Shown here: positions 53,143-60,635 of the stretch, in pieces
Numbering within the stretch: position 1 is the stretch's first letter
How the letters are laid out: each line of letters starts with the position of its first letter
Origin: Aquisphaera giovannonii
GTDB lineage: Bacteria; Planctomycetota; Planctomycetia; Isosphaerales; Isosphaeraceae
Assembly: GCF_008087625.1 (NCBI RefSeq)
Contig: NZ_CP042997.1
Location: forward strand, 930,001 to 994,000
Direction of reading: 5' to 3'
DNA length: 64,000 bases
Translations under genes and position numbers: made by a program
Notes under the pieces: generated by a model
Seen by the model: the letters and a program-made list of their open reading frames with translations, nothing else
Database searches by the model: none
Told to the model about the DNA's origin: nothing

Positions 53143-53613
53143 ATGGAACCGAAGATTGTCGAAGCCGGGGCCGGCCGCTCCCTGAACGTCCTCGGCGACA
53201 ACCAGCTCATCCGCCTGACGGGCGAGGACACCGGCGGGGCGCTCACGCTCGTCGAGCAGGCCAACCCGCCCGGCGTCGGGGTGCCCATGCACGTCCACGC
53301 GAACGAGGACGAGGTCTTCCACGTCCTCGAAGGGGCGCTGGACTTCACCGTCGGCGGCCGGACGCGGCGGGCCGAGGCCGGGGCGGTGGTCTTCCTGCCG
53401 CGCAACGTGCCGCATGCTTTCGTCGCCGTGGGGCCGGGGACGACTCGCTCGACGGTCACGGCCTTCCCGGCCGGGATCGAGCTCATGTTCTACGAGCTGG
53501 GCGAGCTGCCGCCCGGCCCGCCGGACATGGCCCGGGTGCTCGATATCTGCGGCCGGTACGGCATCCGGTTCCTCGAGCCCGCGCAGCCCGGCGACGACGT
53601 GGCGGGTGTGTAA
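53143..53613 (+). CDS. Cupin-domain protein
   Basis: 156 aa, one cupin barrel. Metal-binding motif 1 is PMHVHANEDEVFHVLEG (two His, one Glu, one His) and motif 2 is LPRNVPHAF. The C-terminal extension (PGPPDMARVLDICGRYGIRFL) is seen in many quercetin-dioxygenase-like cupins of soil bacteria. The substrate is unknown. Next to it is the degraded deaminase gene. Confidence 0.85.
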   Translation: MEPKIVEAGAGRSLNVLGDNQLIRLTGEDTGGALTLVEQANPPGVGVPMHVHANEDEVFHVLEGALDFTVGGRTRRAEAGAVVFLPRNVPHAFVAVGPGTTRSTVTAFPAGIELMFYELGELPPGPPDMARVLDICGRYGIRFLEPAQPGDDVAGV

Positions 53614-53637
53614 CCCGGCGGCGGCGAGGAGCTCAGT

Positions 53638-54040
53638 ATGACGGGCGGCCGCGGGCGTTTCATGCGACCGTGCCTCGAGCTCGCCGCCGCGGCCCCGGCG
53701 ACACCCCGGTCGGCAGCGTCGTCGTCCTCGACGGTGCGATCCTCGGCGAAGGGATCGAGGCCCTCCCCGCCGGCGACTCGATCACCGGCCACGCCGAGAC
53801 GCTCGCCTGCCGGGCGGCGCTCGACGCGACCGGCCGCAGGGACCTCGCCGGGGCGATCGTATACACCGCCGCCGAGCCGTGCTCCCCGTGCGGCTCCGGG
53901 AAGGAGACCCCGGTCATCGGCGCCGTCACCTCGATCCATCCCATCCCGATCGACCCCCGCTCGTCGGCCGGCGCCCGGCCCCGTCCGTGATCGCCGGGGT
54001 CCTGCGCGACGAATGCGAGCGGCCGAAGTCGAGGCGATGA
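53638..54040 (+). pseudogene. Decayed nucleoside/cytidine deaminase gene
   Basis: Three reading frames must be joined: RFMRPCLELAAAAP near 53.65 kb, then GDTPVGSVVVLDGAI ... GHAETLACRAALD ... YTAAEPCSPC in the next frame, and VIAGVLRDECERPKSRR ending at 54038-54040 in a third. The HAE and PCxxC zinc-ligand motifs of the CMP/dCMP-type deaminase fold remain, but the residues normally between PCxxC and ETPVIGAVTSIHP are deleted. Two frameshifts plus a deletion mean no functional product. Confidence 0.75.
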
Positions 54041-54356
54041 CCCCGGCGAGTGCCTGAGTCTCCGTGCGCGAACCGGTTCGGTCCCCGACCGCGCTCCACC
54101 GGAGCCCGGGCCCGCGGGCCATCGCCGGATCCTGGCTCTCCAGACAATCGGGGGACCAGCGACCGCCGGTCCGACGTTGGACCGCTTCGTGCGACGCCGC
54201 GAAAGCCGGATAGTCCGCCTGAAGCCCCGCCAGGCGGCCCCGTCTGGCGCGGGCGGACACGCCCGACCGCGGGGGGCGTCCGGCCGCCCGCACCCCCGCT
54301 GCCCCCCAGCACAAGGTGCACCCCTCAAATCCATCGGCTTCGGCCAGGGTGGTTCA

Positions 54357-54445
54357 TCTGTACTCTACGAATAAGAAGATAATAATACTATATTTGAAAA
54401 TGATGTATAGATTGCGAATTTCGCCGATTTGACGGATGGCATAAT
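54357..54445. other. AT-rich island
   Basis: About 90 nt with runs such as AATAAGAAGATAATAATACTA in strong contrast to the 65-75% GC around it. There is no coding frame of note. It may be a promoter or binding region, or a scar of foreign DNA. The rest of the gap from 54041 to 54643 shows no gene. Confidence 0.4.
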
Positions 54446-54643
54446 GGAAGAAAGAGTCCTTGCTGGGCGGCGTGTTCGTAGAAGAAACAGGACCCGTGCC
54501 GTATCCAAGATGCCGCCAGGCAGGAAGAGCTGCCGGTCGACTCGTTCCACTCCCGGCCGGCGTGGCAGGTGAGCATCACTCTCGCCCGGGGCCCAGGTCG
54601 AGGATCGCATGCAGAAAGGCTACCACTCCCCGGAGGTGTTGCT

Positions 54644-55084
54644 GTGGGACCCGATCTTTCCGAACCTGCCGACTTCCTGACGAGTCACAAGTTCCACGAC
54701 GATCCCGATATCCTCGCCGCGGCCCCCGACGCGATAGGGGCGGGGCCGGTCAAGCCGCGGAGGCGCGACCTCTTCGACGACGAGACTTTCCTGAAAATCA
54801 CCGGCAGGACGCGGGAAGAGTTCGAGGAAGAGAAGGAGTACGACGACCTGTTGCGCCGCGGGGCGAGGTCCCAGGAGGTGAGCCAGGCATTCGCCATCAT
54901 CCGCTTGGGTTTCCTGACATTGGTGAGCGGCCTGGCCGTCACGTTCTGGACGCTGGCATTCGCCGTCTATCGAGGTGGGGGCGTCTACGTCCTGGCGTGG
55001 GGACCTGTCCTGTTCGGTGGCCTCTGCATCTTCAGGGGCCTGGGGTTGCTCTTCTCGTCTCCTCCACTCAAGGACGGCCGATAA
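54644..55084 (+). CDS. Small membrane protein, function unknown
   Basis: 146 aa from a GTG at 54644, chosen because GGAGG lies 7 nt upstream. Residues 1-75 are charged and soluble (FLTSHKFHDDPDIL, DDETFLKITGRTREEFEEEK). Two membrane segments follow, about 82-105 (IIRLGFLTLVSGLAVTFWTLAFAVY) and 112-135 (VLAWGPVLFGGLCIFRGLGLLF). I do not recognise the family. It stands alone. Confidence 0.6.
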   Translation: MGPDLSEPADFLTSHKFHDDPDILAAAPDAIGAGPVKPRRRDLFDDETFLKITGRTREEFEEEKEYDDLLRRGARSQEVSQAFAIIRLGFLTLVSGLAVTFWTLAFAVYRGGGVYVLAWGPVLFGGLCIFRGLGLLFSSPPLKDGR

Positions 55085-55383
55085 TCCCGGCGCCACGCGA
55101 TCGTCTGCCCGTCGTGGCCGCACGGCATGGCAGCCTGGTCATCCCTCTCGGTCGTTCTTACTGGAACCTCCCAGTCGGGCGGGCATCGGCTCTGCAGCGA
55201 TGCCCCCGCGGCCGCCCCCGGTATAGCGACGTCTCGCGTCCGCCTGCTTCCGCCCCGACGGGGCCGGCCGAACGAGACCACCCATCCGTCGAGCCTTCGT
55301 TCAGCCCCGTCCGGCGACCGTGCGAGCCAGGGCCCGCCAGCGTTCCCCGCGGCGACCGGCCCCCGCATTGGCTTGGGGCGGGC

Positions 55384-56073
55384 TCATCGCGAGAGCTGCC
55401 GGGCCAGGTCCTGAAGGTCCTCGGCGATCAGGTCGACGTAGGGGGCCTTCGTCGGGTCACCGGCATCCTCTCCGGCCCGCCGGACGAACGCCGTCCGGAA
55501 TCCCAGAGCCTTCGCGCCTTCGAGGTCGAAGAGGTGCGCGGCGACCATCATGACTTCCTCCCCCTCGAGCCCCAGTCGCCGCAAGGCCATGCAGTAAACA
55601 CGGGGGCTGGGCTTGTAGGCCCGGACGGTCTCGGGACCGAGCACCTGGTCCCACGGGAGGTTGGCATGACGGGCCAGCGCGATCGACAGGGCCGTGTTGG
55701 CGTTCGACAGGCAGGCCAGGAGGTAGCGTGACCGGAGGCGTTCCAGACCGGGTAACGTGTCCGGCCACGGATCCAGCCGACTCCATAGGCCGGACCAGCT
55801 CTCGTGCTCGGCCGGCGTCAGTCCCTTGATCCGGAACTCCTCGAGGACCTCGCCACCCGCCCGCCGCAGGATCTGGTCGAGGGGGAGCCATGGTCCCTGC
55901 CGATTCCTCGCCTCGGCGTATTTCCGGGCCCAGCGGTCGGCGACGGCCGTCCAGTCGACCTGGATTCCCTTCGCCGCGCCGAGTCGTTCCCCCTCGCGGA
56001 TGATGGTGCCGCGCCAATCGACGGTCGTGCCGAACACGTCGAAGGTGAGTGCCCTGATGTCGCCGTGCTGCAT
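55384..56073 (-). CDS. Haloacid-dehalogenase-type HAD hydrolase
   Basis: 229 aa. LTFDVFGTTVDWR carries the nucleophile Asp12, CLSNANTAL the second motif, and RAYKPSPRVYCMAL the lysine motif. The final motif VAAHLFDLEGAKALGFRTAFVRR is the one typical of (S)-2-haloacid dehalogenases, which remove halide from 2-haloacids. Some relatives act on other phosphate substrates. It lies 186 nt after an epoxide-hydrolase-like gene on the same strand; both are detoxification-type enzymes. Confidence 0.88.
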   Translation of the reverse strand: MQHGDIRALTFDVFGTTVDWRGTIIREGERLGAAKGIQVDWTAVADRWARKYAEARNRQGPWLPLDQILRRAGGEVLEEFRIKGLTPAEHESWSGLWSRLDPWPDTLPGLERLRSRYLLACLSNANTALSIALARHANLPWDQVLGPETVRAYKPSPRVYCMALRRLGLEGEEVMMVAAHLFDLEGAKALGFRTAFVRRAGEDAGDPTKAPYVDLIAEDLQDLARQLSR

Positions 56074-56259
56074 CGGGAAAGAGCCCCCCTGGAACCACTC
56101 CGATCGTGCTCGGCCGCCTGGGCTGGGTAGCCCCTACTCCGCCTGGGCGTGCCCGGCTACGGTAGTCCGGATCGCGCCGCCCGGATCGCCACTCCTCGTC
56201 GCCGAAGGCGCCGGAGATCGTCGCGTCCGCCATCGGGCGCCGGCCCTCGTGAAGCGGGT

Positions 56260-57147
56260 TCACGCCCGCAGGAAGCCGACCAACGCCTCGGCGACGGCCT
56301 CGGGGTTCTCCTCGGCGATCCAGTGCCCGGCCGCGGGGATCGCCCGCACGGTCGCGTGCTCGGCCACCTCCTTCATCATGGGCTCGTCGGCGCCCGGGGC
56401 AAGGACGCTGTGCGCGCCGCCAAGGGACAGGACCGGCATCCGGAGTCGCCCCCGCGCCTCCAGGGCCGCCCGGTTGTCCTCCGCGTCTTTGTCGAACGCG
56501 CGGAAGACCTCGAAGCCCGCGCGCATGGCGCCCGCCGAGGCGAAGGCCTCGGCGTACCGCGCCCGATCCTCGAGGCTGATCGCGCCGGGGTTGAACGCCA
56601 GCCGGTCGTAGAAGCTGTCGATGTAGGCCCGCTCGCGGCCGAAGGTGAGCGCCTCGGCGAGGTTGTCCCCCGCGTTGTGGAAGGAGAAATGCCAGAGCGG
56701 GTCGCCCGCCAGCCGGGTCTTGCCGACGACCTCGTCGTAGGTGCGGGTGCCGGGCAGCGGGGCCTCGCACAGCGACAGGTGCGAGACGTCGTCCGGGAAT
56801 TGGAGGGCGAACGCGAAGGCGACCATGCTGCCGATGTCGTGGCCGACCACGGCCAGCGGGCCCTCGATCTTCAGGTGCTCGCGGACGAGCGCGCGGAGGT
56901 CGGCGGCCATCGTCCGCTTGTCGTAGCCGGCCGTCGGCTTGCTCGAGCGGCCCGCGCCCCGATAGTCGGGGACGACCACGCGGAACCCGGCGGCCGCCAG
57001 CGGCCCGACCACGTGACGCCACTGCCACCCGTTCTGCGGATAGCCGTGGATCAGCAGGGCCGTCGCCTCCCCCTCGCCCCCGAGGCCGTAGTGGATGCGA
57101 ACGTCGGACGAAAGCTGGGCGATGCCGTGCGATAAGGGCGCGTCCAT
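56260..57147 (-). CDS. Epoxide-hydrolase/haloalkane-dehalogenase-like alpha/beta hydrolase
   Basis: 295 aa. HGYPQNGWQWRHV gives the oxyanion region, VVGHDIGSMVAFAFALQ has Asp as nucleophile (GHDIGS instead of GxSxG) and AAGHWIAEENPEAVAEAL carries the histidine. The Asp nucleophile points to epoxide hydrolases or haloalkane dehalogenases rather than esterases. Cytoplasmic, no signal peptide. Confidence 0.88.
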   Translation of the reverse strand: MDAPLSHGIAQLSSDVRIHYGLGGEGEATALLIHGYPQNGWQWRHVVGPLAAAGFRVVVPDYRGAGRSSKPTAGYDKRTMAADLRALVREHLKIEGPLAVVGHDIGSMVAFAFALQFPDDVSHLSLCEAPLPGTRTYDEVVGKTRLAGDPLWHFSFHNAGDNLAEALTFGRERAYIDSFYDRLAFNPGAISLEDRARYAEAFASAGAMRAGFEVFRAFDKDAEDNRAALEARGRLRMPVLSLGGAHSVLAPGADEPMMKEVAEHATVRAIPAAGHWIAEENPEAVAEALVGFLRA

Positions 57148-57246
57148 CGGCGGTGCTCCGGTGAAGAAGTCGGGATCTTCCCGATGTCCTCTGACTTGTC
57201 TCGTTGGCGAGCTCGCCAGGCCTTGCGGGATTATCGGCCGACCAGG

Positions 57247-57510
57247 TCAGGGCGTGCGAGCCGAGGAGGAGTCCCACTCCCCGGACCCCCGGAAGTCCTC
57301 CGGTGGGTCATCAAGGTGCCCCGGGGAGAGGACCGACCCTCGCAGCGTGCCGGGGCGGGGGATGGGCCGATCCTCGGCGGAGGGGACGGGCAACACCCGG
57401 CGGGCGACGGGACGATCGCCGTCGATGATGAGGTCCTCCTCGCCGGAAGCCAGGCGATGGACCAGATCGGATACAGTCGCCTGGGCCTGCTGGAGCGTGA
57501 TCGTGGACAT
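57247..57510 (-). CDS. Phd/YefM-type antitoxin without a partner
   Basis: 87 aa. MSTITLQQAQATVSDLVHRLASGEEDLIIDGDRPVARRV is the DNA-binding half of the Phd/YefM family. The C-terminal part (HLDDPPEDFRGSGEW) looks like the usual toxin-binding tail followed by extra residues. No PIN-domain or other toxin gene lies within several hundred bases, so it is an orphan, a regulator of something else, or a remnant. Confidence 0.75.
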   Translation of the reverse strand: MSTITLQQAQATVSDLVHRLASGEEDLIIDGDRPVARRVLPVPSAEDRPIPRPGTLRGSVLSPGHLDDPPEDFRGSGEWDSSSARTP

Positions 57511-57997
57511 GGCCCGGCCTCCGTCGGATCAGCTTGAACTCCGGGGCGATCCCCTGCTCTGGGGTTACCCATCCGATGATCGCTTGCGGAGAAGCAGACG
57601 GCAACCACGGCGGTCCGCTTCCCGACTGGGGATCACCTCCAGGGCCTTCGAGATGGATCGGAAAGCACCAGGCTGACTGCTCAACTTTGCCGAAACACCG
57701 GAAATTACGGCGACGGACTGTTCCGGAGTCCTCGGCATCGCGTCGCTCCGCCGGGCCGCGAGCCGGAACATGCTCATGTTCGCAAGCCACCCGGGGGGGC
57801 GGGCGCGATCTCTTTGGGGACATGGCTTTGGGGTCCTGGTTCCTCTTGACGTGTTTCGCCCCGCCGCCCCGCCAGGCTGAGAGCCAGTTGAAAGCAACTT
57901 TGGGCGGGGGCGAGAGATTTGCCACAGCGAGCCGGGCGCTTGATGAAATCGCCTGGGCAAGGCCGTGGAGCCTCCGACCGAGGACGGGAGATGGATC

Positions 57998-58315
57998 ATG
58001 TGCAACAAGTCGCTGCGCGCGCCCGAATTGGCATGCCCCTCGTGGCACGAGATCGGTCGGGCGATCCATCGCGACGACTCCGAGGACCCGGCGAGGGCCG
58101 CGTATGAACTCGGCCGGCGTGTCAACTCCAGGCCGGAGGGCCATTTCTGCCTGGAATGCCGGACGGAGGTGGATGGCCCCGTTCGCCCTCCTCATCTGGC
58201 ATGTTCCACAGGAGGCGATCCGTATGTCCCCCCGCGAGTCGCTCCTCCTTTTCGGGCCGATCCGGTGCCTCATTTAGGTCGAATCATCACGCGGGACGGC
58301 TTGGATGTTTGTTGA
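57998..58315 (+). CDS. Doubtful small hypothetical protein
   Basis: 105 aa from the ATG at 57998, which has GGGAG 8 nt upstream. The first half has GC-rich third positions as real genes here do, and a CLEC pair (HFCLECRTEV); the second half loses that bias. There is no family resemblance. It is the only frame in the 1.2-kb stretch 57511-58733 that I would mention; the rest shows nothing. Confidence 0.3.
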   Translation: MCNKSLRAPELACPSWHEIGRAIHRDDSEDPARAAYELGRRVNSRPEGHFCLECRTEVDGPVRPPHLACSTGGDPYVPPRVAPPFRADPVPHLGRIITRDGLDVC

Positions 58316-58733
58316 TTCCTTCCACCTCTGATTTGACGTGGGGCGGGCGATGACCTTGGGTTTCTACGGGACTCGCGCGAGACCTTTCGACCGCCTGGCC
58401 GGCCAGCCGAGCCGCGACCAGGAGGGCAGCTCCGGCGGGTTCAGTCCGCCGGTGATCCGGGCCCCTCGGACGCCTCGGCTCATACGCACCGCGGCGGGAA
58501 GCCGGTCGAATGCGTCCCTCCCGGCAAGCCGCCCACGGCCATCGGCCCGGGGATGCGCGGGCGATCGCCGTCGCCCTCACACCACGCGATCCTCTCCACC
58601 GTCAAGGACGATCAGGCAAATGATGAGGAGGTAGGCAGTGGTCGGTCACCGATCTCCCAGCATTGGAGGGCCACGCGATCCCGGCCGCCGTCACGGGGCG
58701 ACGCCCCTCGGTCCGCGAGGGCGATGCGAGATC

Positions 58734-60527
58734 ATGCAGAGCATGGCCCCGGCCGACCTTGGTCGGCGCCGACGTGCGGACCGGACGCCGGGGCATCGGC
58801 GGCACGTCCTCGAATTCGTCCGGGAGGGCCTCGAGGATCGCACGGCCCTGAGCGGCCCCGGCGCCCTGCCGCTCGCCGGCCTTGCGTCCGCGATCTCGCC
58901 GGTCGCGAGCATCGTCCGGGACGTCGTGCCTTCGGGCGGCCCCGGCGGACCGGCGGTCGCGACCTCTCCGGGGCCGACGGGGCTGCCCCTCTCGATCGGG
59001 GGTGGCACGACGGCCTCGAGCTCCGCGTCTCCGGGCATCCCGCTCGTGGGCTCGCTCGCGTCGGTGACCGGTGCGGTGCTCGGCGCGGCGGGCTCGGGCC
59101 TGGGCCTGCTGGGAGGTCCGACCTCGCCGAATCCGACGGCACTCGCCCCCGCGAGCTCGGGGGCGACGAGCCCGGGCGCCTCGGCCGCGAGTGCGACGGG
59201 CGGGGACGCCGGGATCTCGCTGGATCTCCTCGGCCTCGTGGGGGCGAGAGTCAGCCTGCCGTCCCTCCTGTCCGACGTCGCCGACGTCGGGACGGGCGCG
59301 GTCGGGGTGGTCGGCGACGTCCTGGGCCCGCTTGGCGGAGGCCTGCTGGACATCGCGACCGGGGGGGGCTCCGGGGCCGCGAACGGGGGCATCTCGATCG
59401 GCGTGGGCCCGGACCTCGGGGGCACGAGGAGCTCGACCTCCGCCCCGACCCTGGGGCTGTCGCTCCTCGGGCTCTCGGTGGATCTCGACCTCGCGACCCC
59501 GCTGCTCGGCCCGACCGGAGGGTCGTCCGGCCCGAGTTCGCCTCCCACCTCACCGCCGCCCGCGACGCCGGGCGACCCGACCCACGGGCCGATCTCGTCG
59601 CCGTCGCAGCGAGGGGCCCCACCCACGGACGAGCCAGGCTCCCCGTCGGGCAACCCAGGCGGCTCATCCGGCATCCCAGTCACCCCGCCGGGCACGGGCG
59701 GATCAGGAAGCACCGGCGGCACGGGCGGATCAGGAAGCACCGGCGGTGTCGGCGGTGTCTCGACCTCGCCGCCGGGCACGGGCGGCACCGGCGGCACGTC
59801 GACCTCGACGACGAACCCGGCCGGCCCGGGAGGATCGTCCACCTCGACGACGGTCGGCGGCCCGGGTGGCACGCCGACCTCGACGGATGCCGGAACCTCA
59901 GGCTCCGTCGGGCTGCCCGGCCGAGGGCCGGCCCCGGCGACCGGGCTGGGGTCGAGTGACCCGCAGGTCGACGGGGGCATGGCCGGGGCGGCGGCCGTCG
60001 CGGTCGCTCCGGGCGCGGGATCGGCCCGGGGCCCGGATGCCGCCGGGGACGCGGCCCGGGCGGGCGGCGCGCCCCCGGCGGGGCAGACCGCCCCGGCGAC
60101 GGCGGCGAGCCCCGCCGGGGCGGCGGGAGATGAGGCCGTCGCGGGCGATCGCCGTCACGAGATCGGGGCGGAGCCCGCCGGCATCGAGCGTCCGGCGGCC
60201 CCGGAGGTCTCCCCCGCCGACCTGCTGCCCGGCGACCTGGACGGCCTGGAGCGTGCCCTGGTCAGGCTGATGCGGCGGCTCGACGGGATGGGCCAGGACC
60301 TGGGCGGTTGGCTCGCGCACTGCGATATGCTCGCGATGCTCGCGGCCGCGGGCACGGCGGCGCTGACCTTCGAGGTCCTCCGCCGTCTCGAAGGCCGGAG
60401 GCAGCTCGCGATCCCCCGGGCCCGGTTCGCATCCACCGGCCGGCCGGGGCCGTTCTATCGGCCGAGGGAGTGTCGCTCGGGGCGGCCCGGGGCGGGTCGA
60501 CGGATGGGCGGGGCCGCGATCATCTGA
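58734..60527 (+). CDS. Low-complexity surface protein with LE-x-R motif and C-terminal membrane segment
   Basis: 597 aa. The basic N-terminus is followed by HVLEFVREGLEDRTALSG, the same kind of LE-x-R-x-L motif as in the two large surface proteins. The body is Gly/Ser/Thr/Pro/Ala-rich, including tandem copies of GGSGSTGG and STST units. A more ordinary segment near the C-terminus (PADLLPGDLDGLERALVRLM) precedes one membrane segment (MLAMLAAAGTAALTFEVL). Probably an extracellular linker-type protein. It lies 108 nt upstream of the kinase gene on the same strand. Confidence 0.65.
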   Translation: MQSMAPADLGRRRRADRTPGHRRHVLEFVREGLEDRTALSGPGALPLAGLASAISPVASIVRDVVPSGGPGGPAVATSPGPTGLPLSIGGGTTASSSASPGIPLVGSLASVTGAVLGAAGSGLGLLGGPTSPNPTALAPASSGATSPGASAASATGGDAGISLDLLGLVGARVSLPSLLSDVADVGTGAVGVVGDVLGPLGGGLLDIATGGGSGAANGGISIGVGPDLGGTRSSTSAPTLGLSLLGLSVDLDLATPLLGPTGGSSGPSSPPTSPPPATPGDPTHGPISSPSQRGAPPTDEPGSPSGNPGGSSGIPVTPPGTGGSGSTGGTGGSGSTGGVGGVSTSPPGTGGTGGTSTSTTNPAGPGGSSTSTTVGGPGGTPTSTDAGTSGSVGLPGRGPAPATGLGSSDPQVDGGMAGAAAVAVAPGAGSARGPDAAGDAARAGGAPPAGQTAPATAASPAGAAGDEAVAGDRRHEIGAEPAGIERPAAPEVSPADLLPGDLDGLERALVRLMRRLDGMGQDLGGWLAHCDMLAMLAAAGTAALTFEVLRRLEGRRQLAIPRARFASTGRPGPFYRPRECRSGRPGAGRRMGGAAII

Positions 60528-60635
60528 CGCCGGCACCGACGCGGGCGTCGAAAGGAGGGGGCGACTCCGGACGGGGCGGCCGGGGCCGCCCCCGGACGCC
60601 CGGGGATTCGAGCTCGACCGCCCGAGGCCGCGCCG

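Noticed and set aside
53670-53990. The 106-codon frame as an intact deaminase
   Set aside because: It lacks the N-terminal helix, the region after PCxxC and the normal C-terminus, which are found in other frames or deleted.
54365-54610. An 81-codon minus-strand frame over the AT-rich island
   Set aside because: Its sequence is uneven and ends in the AT-rich stretch; no homology pattern.
57534-58277. A 247-codon plus-strand frame
   Set aside because: No codon bias typical of this genome and no protein-like blocks.
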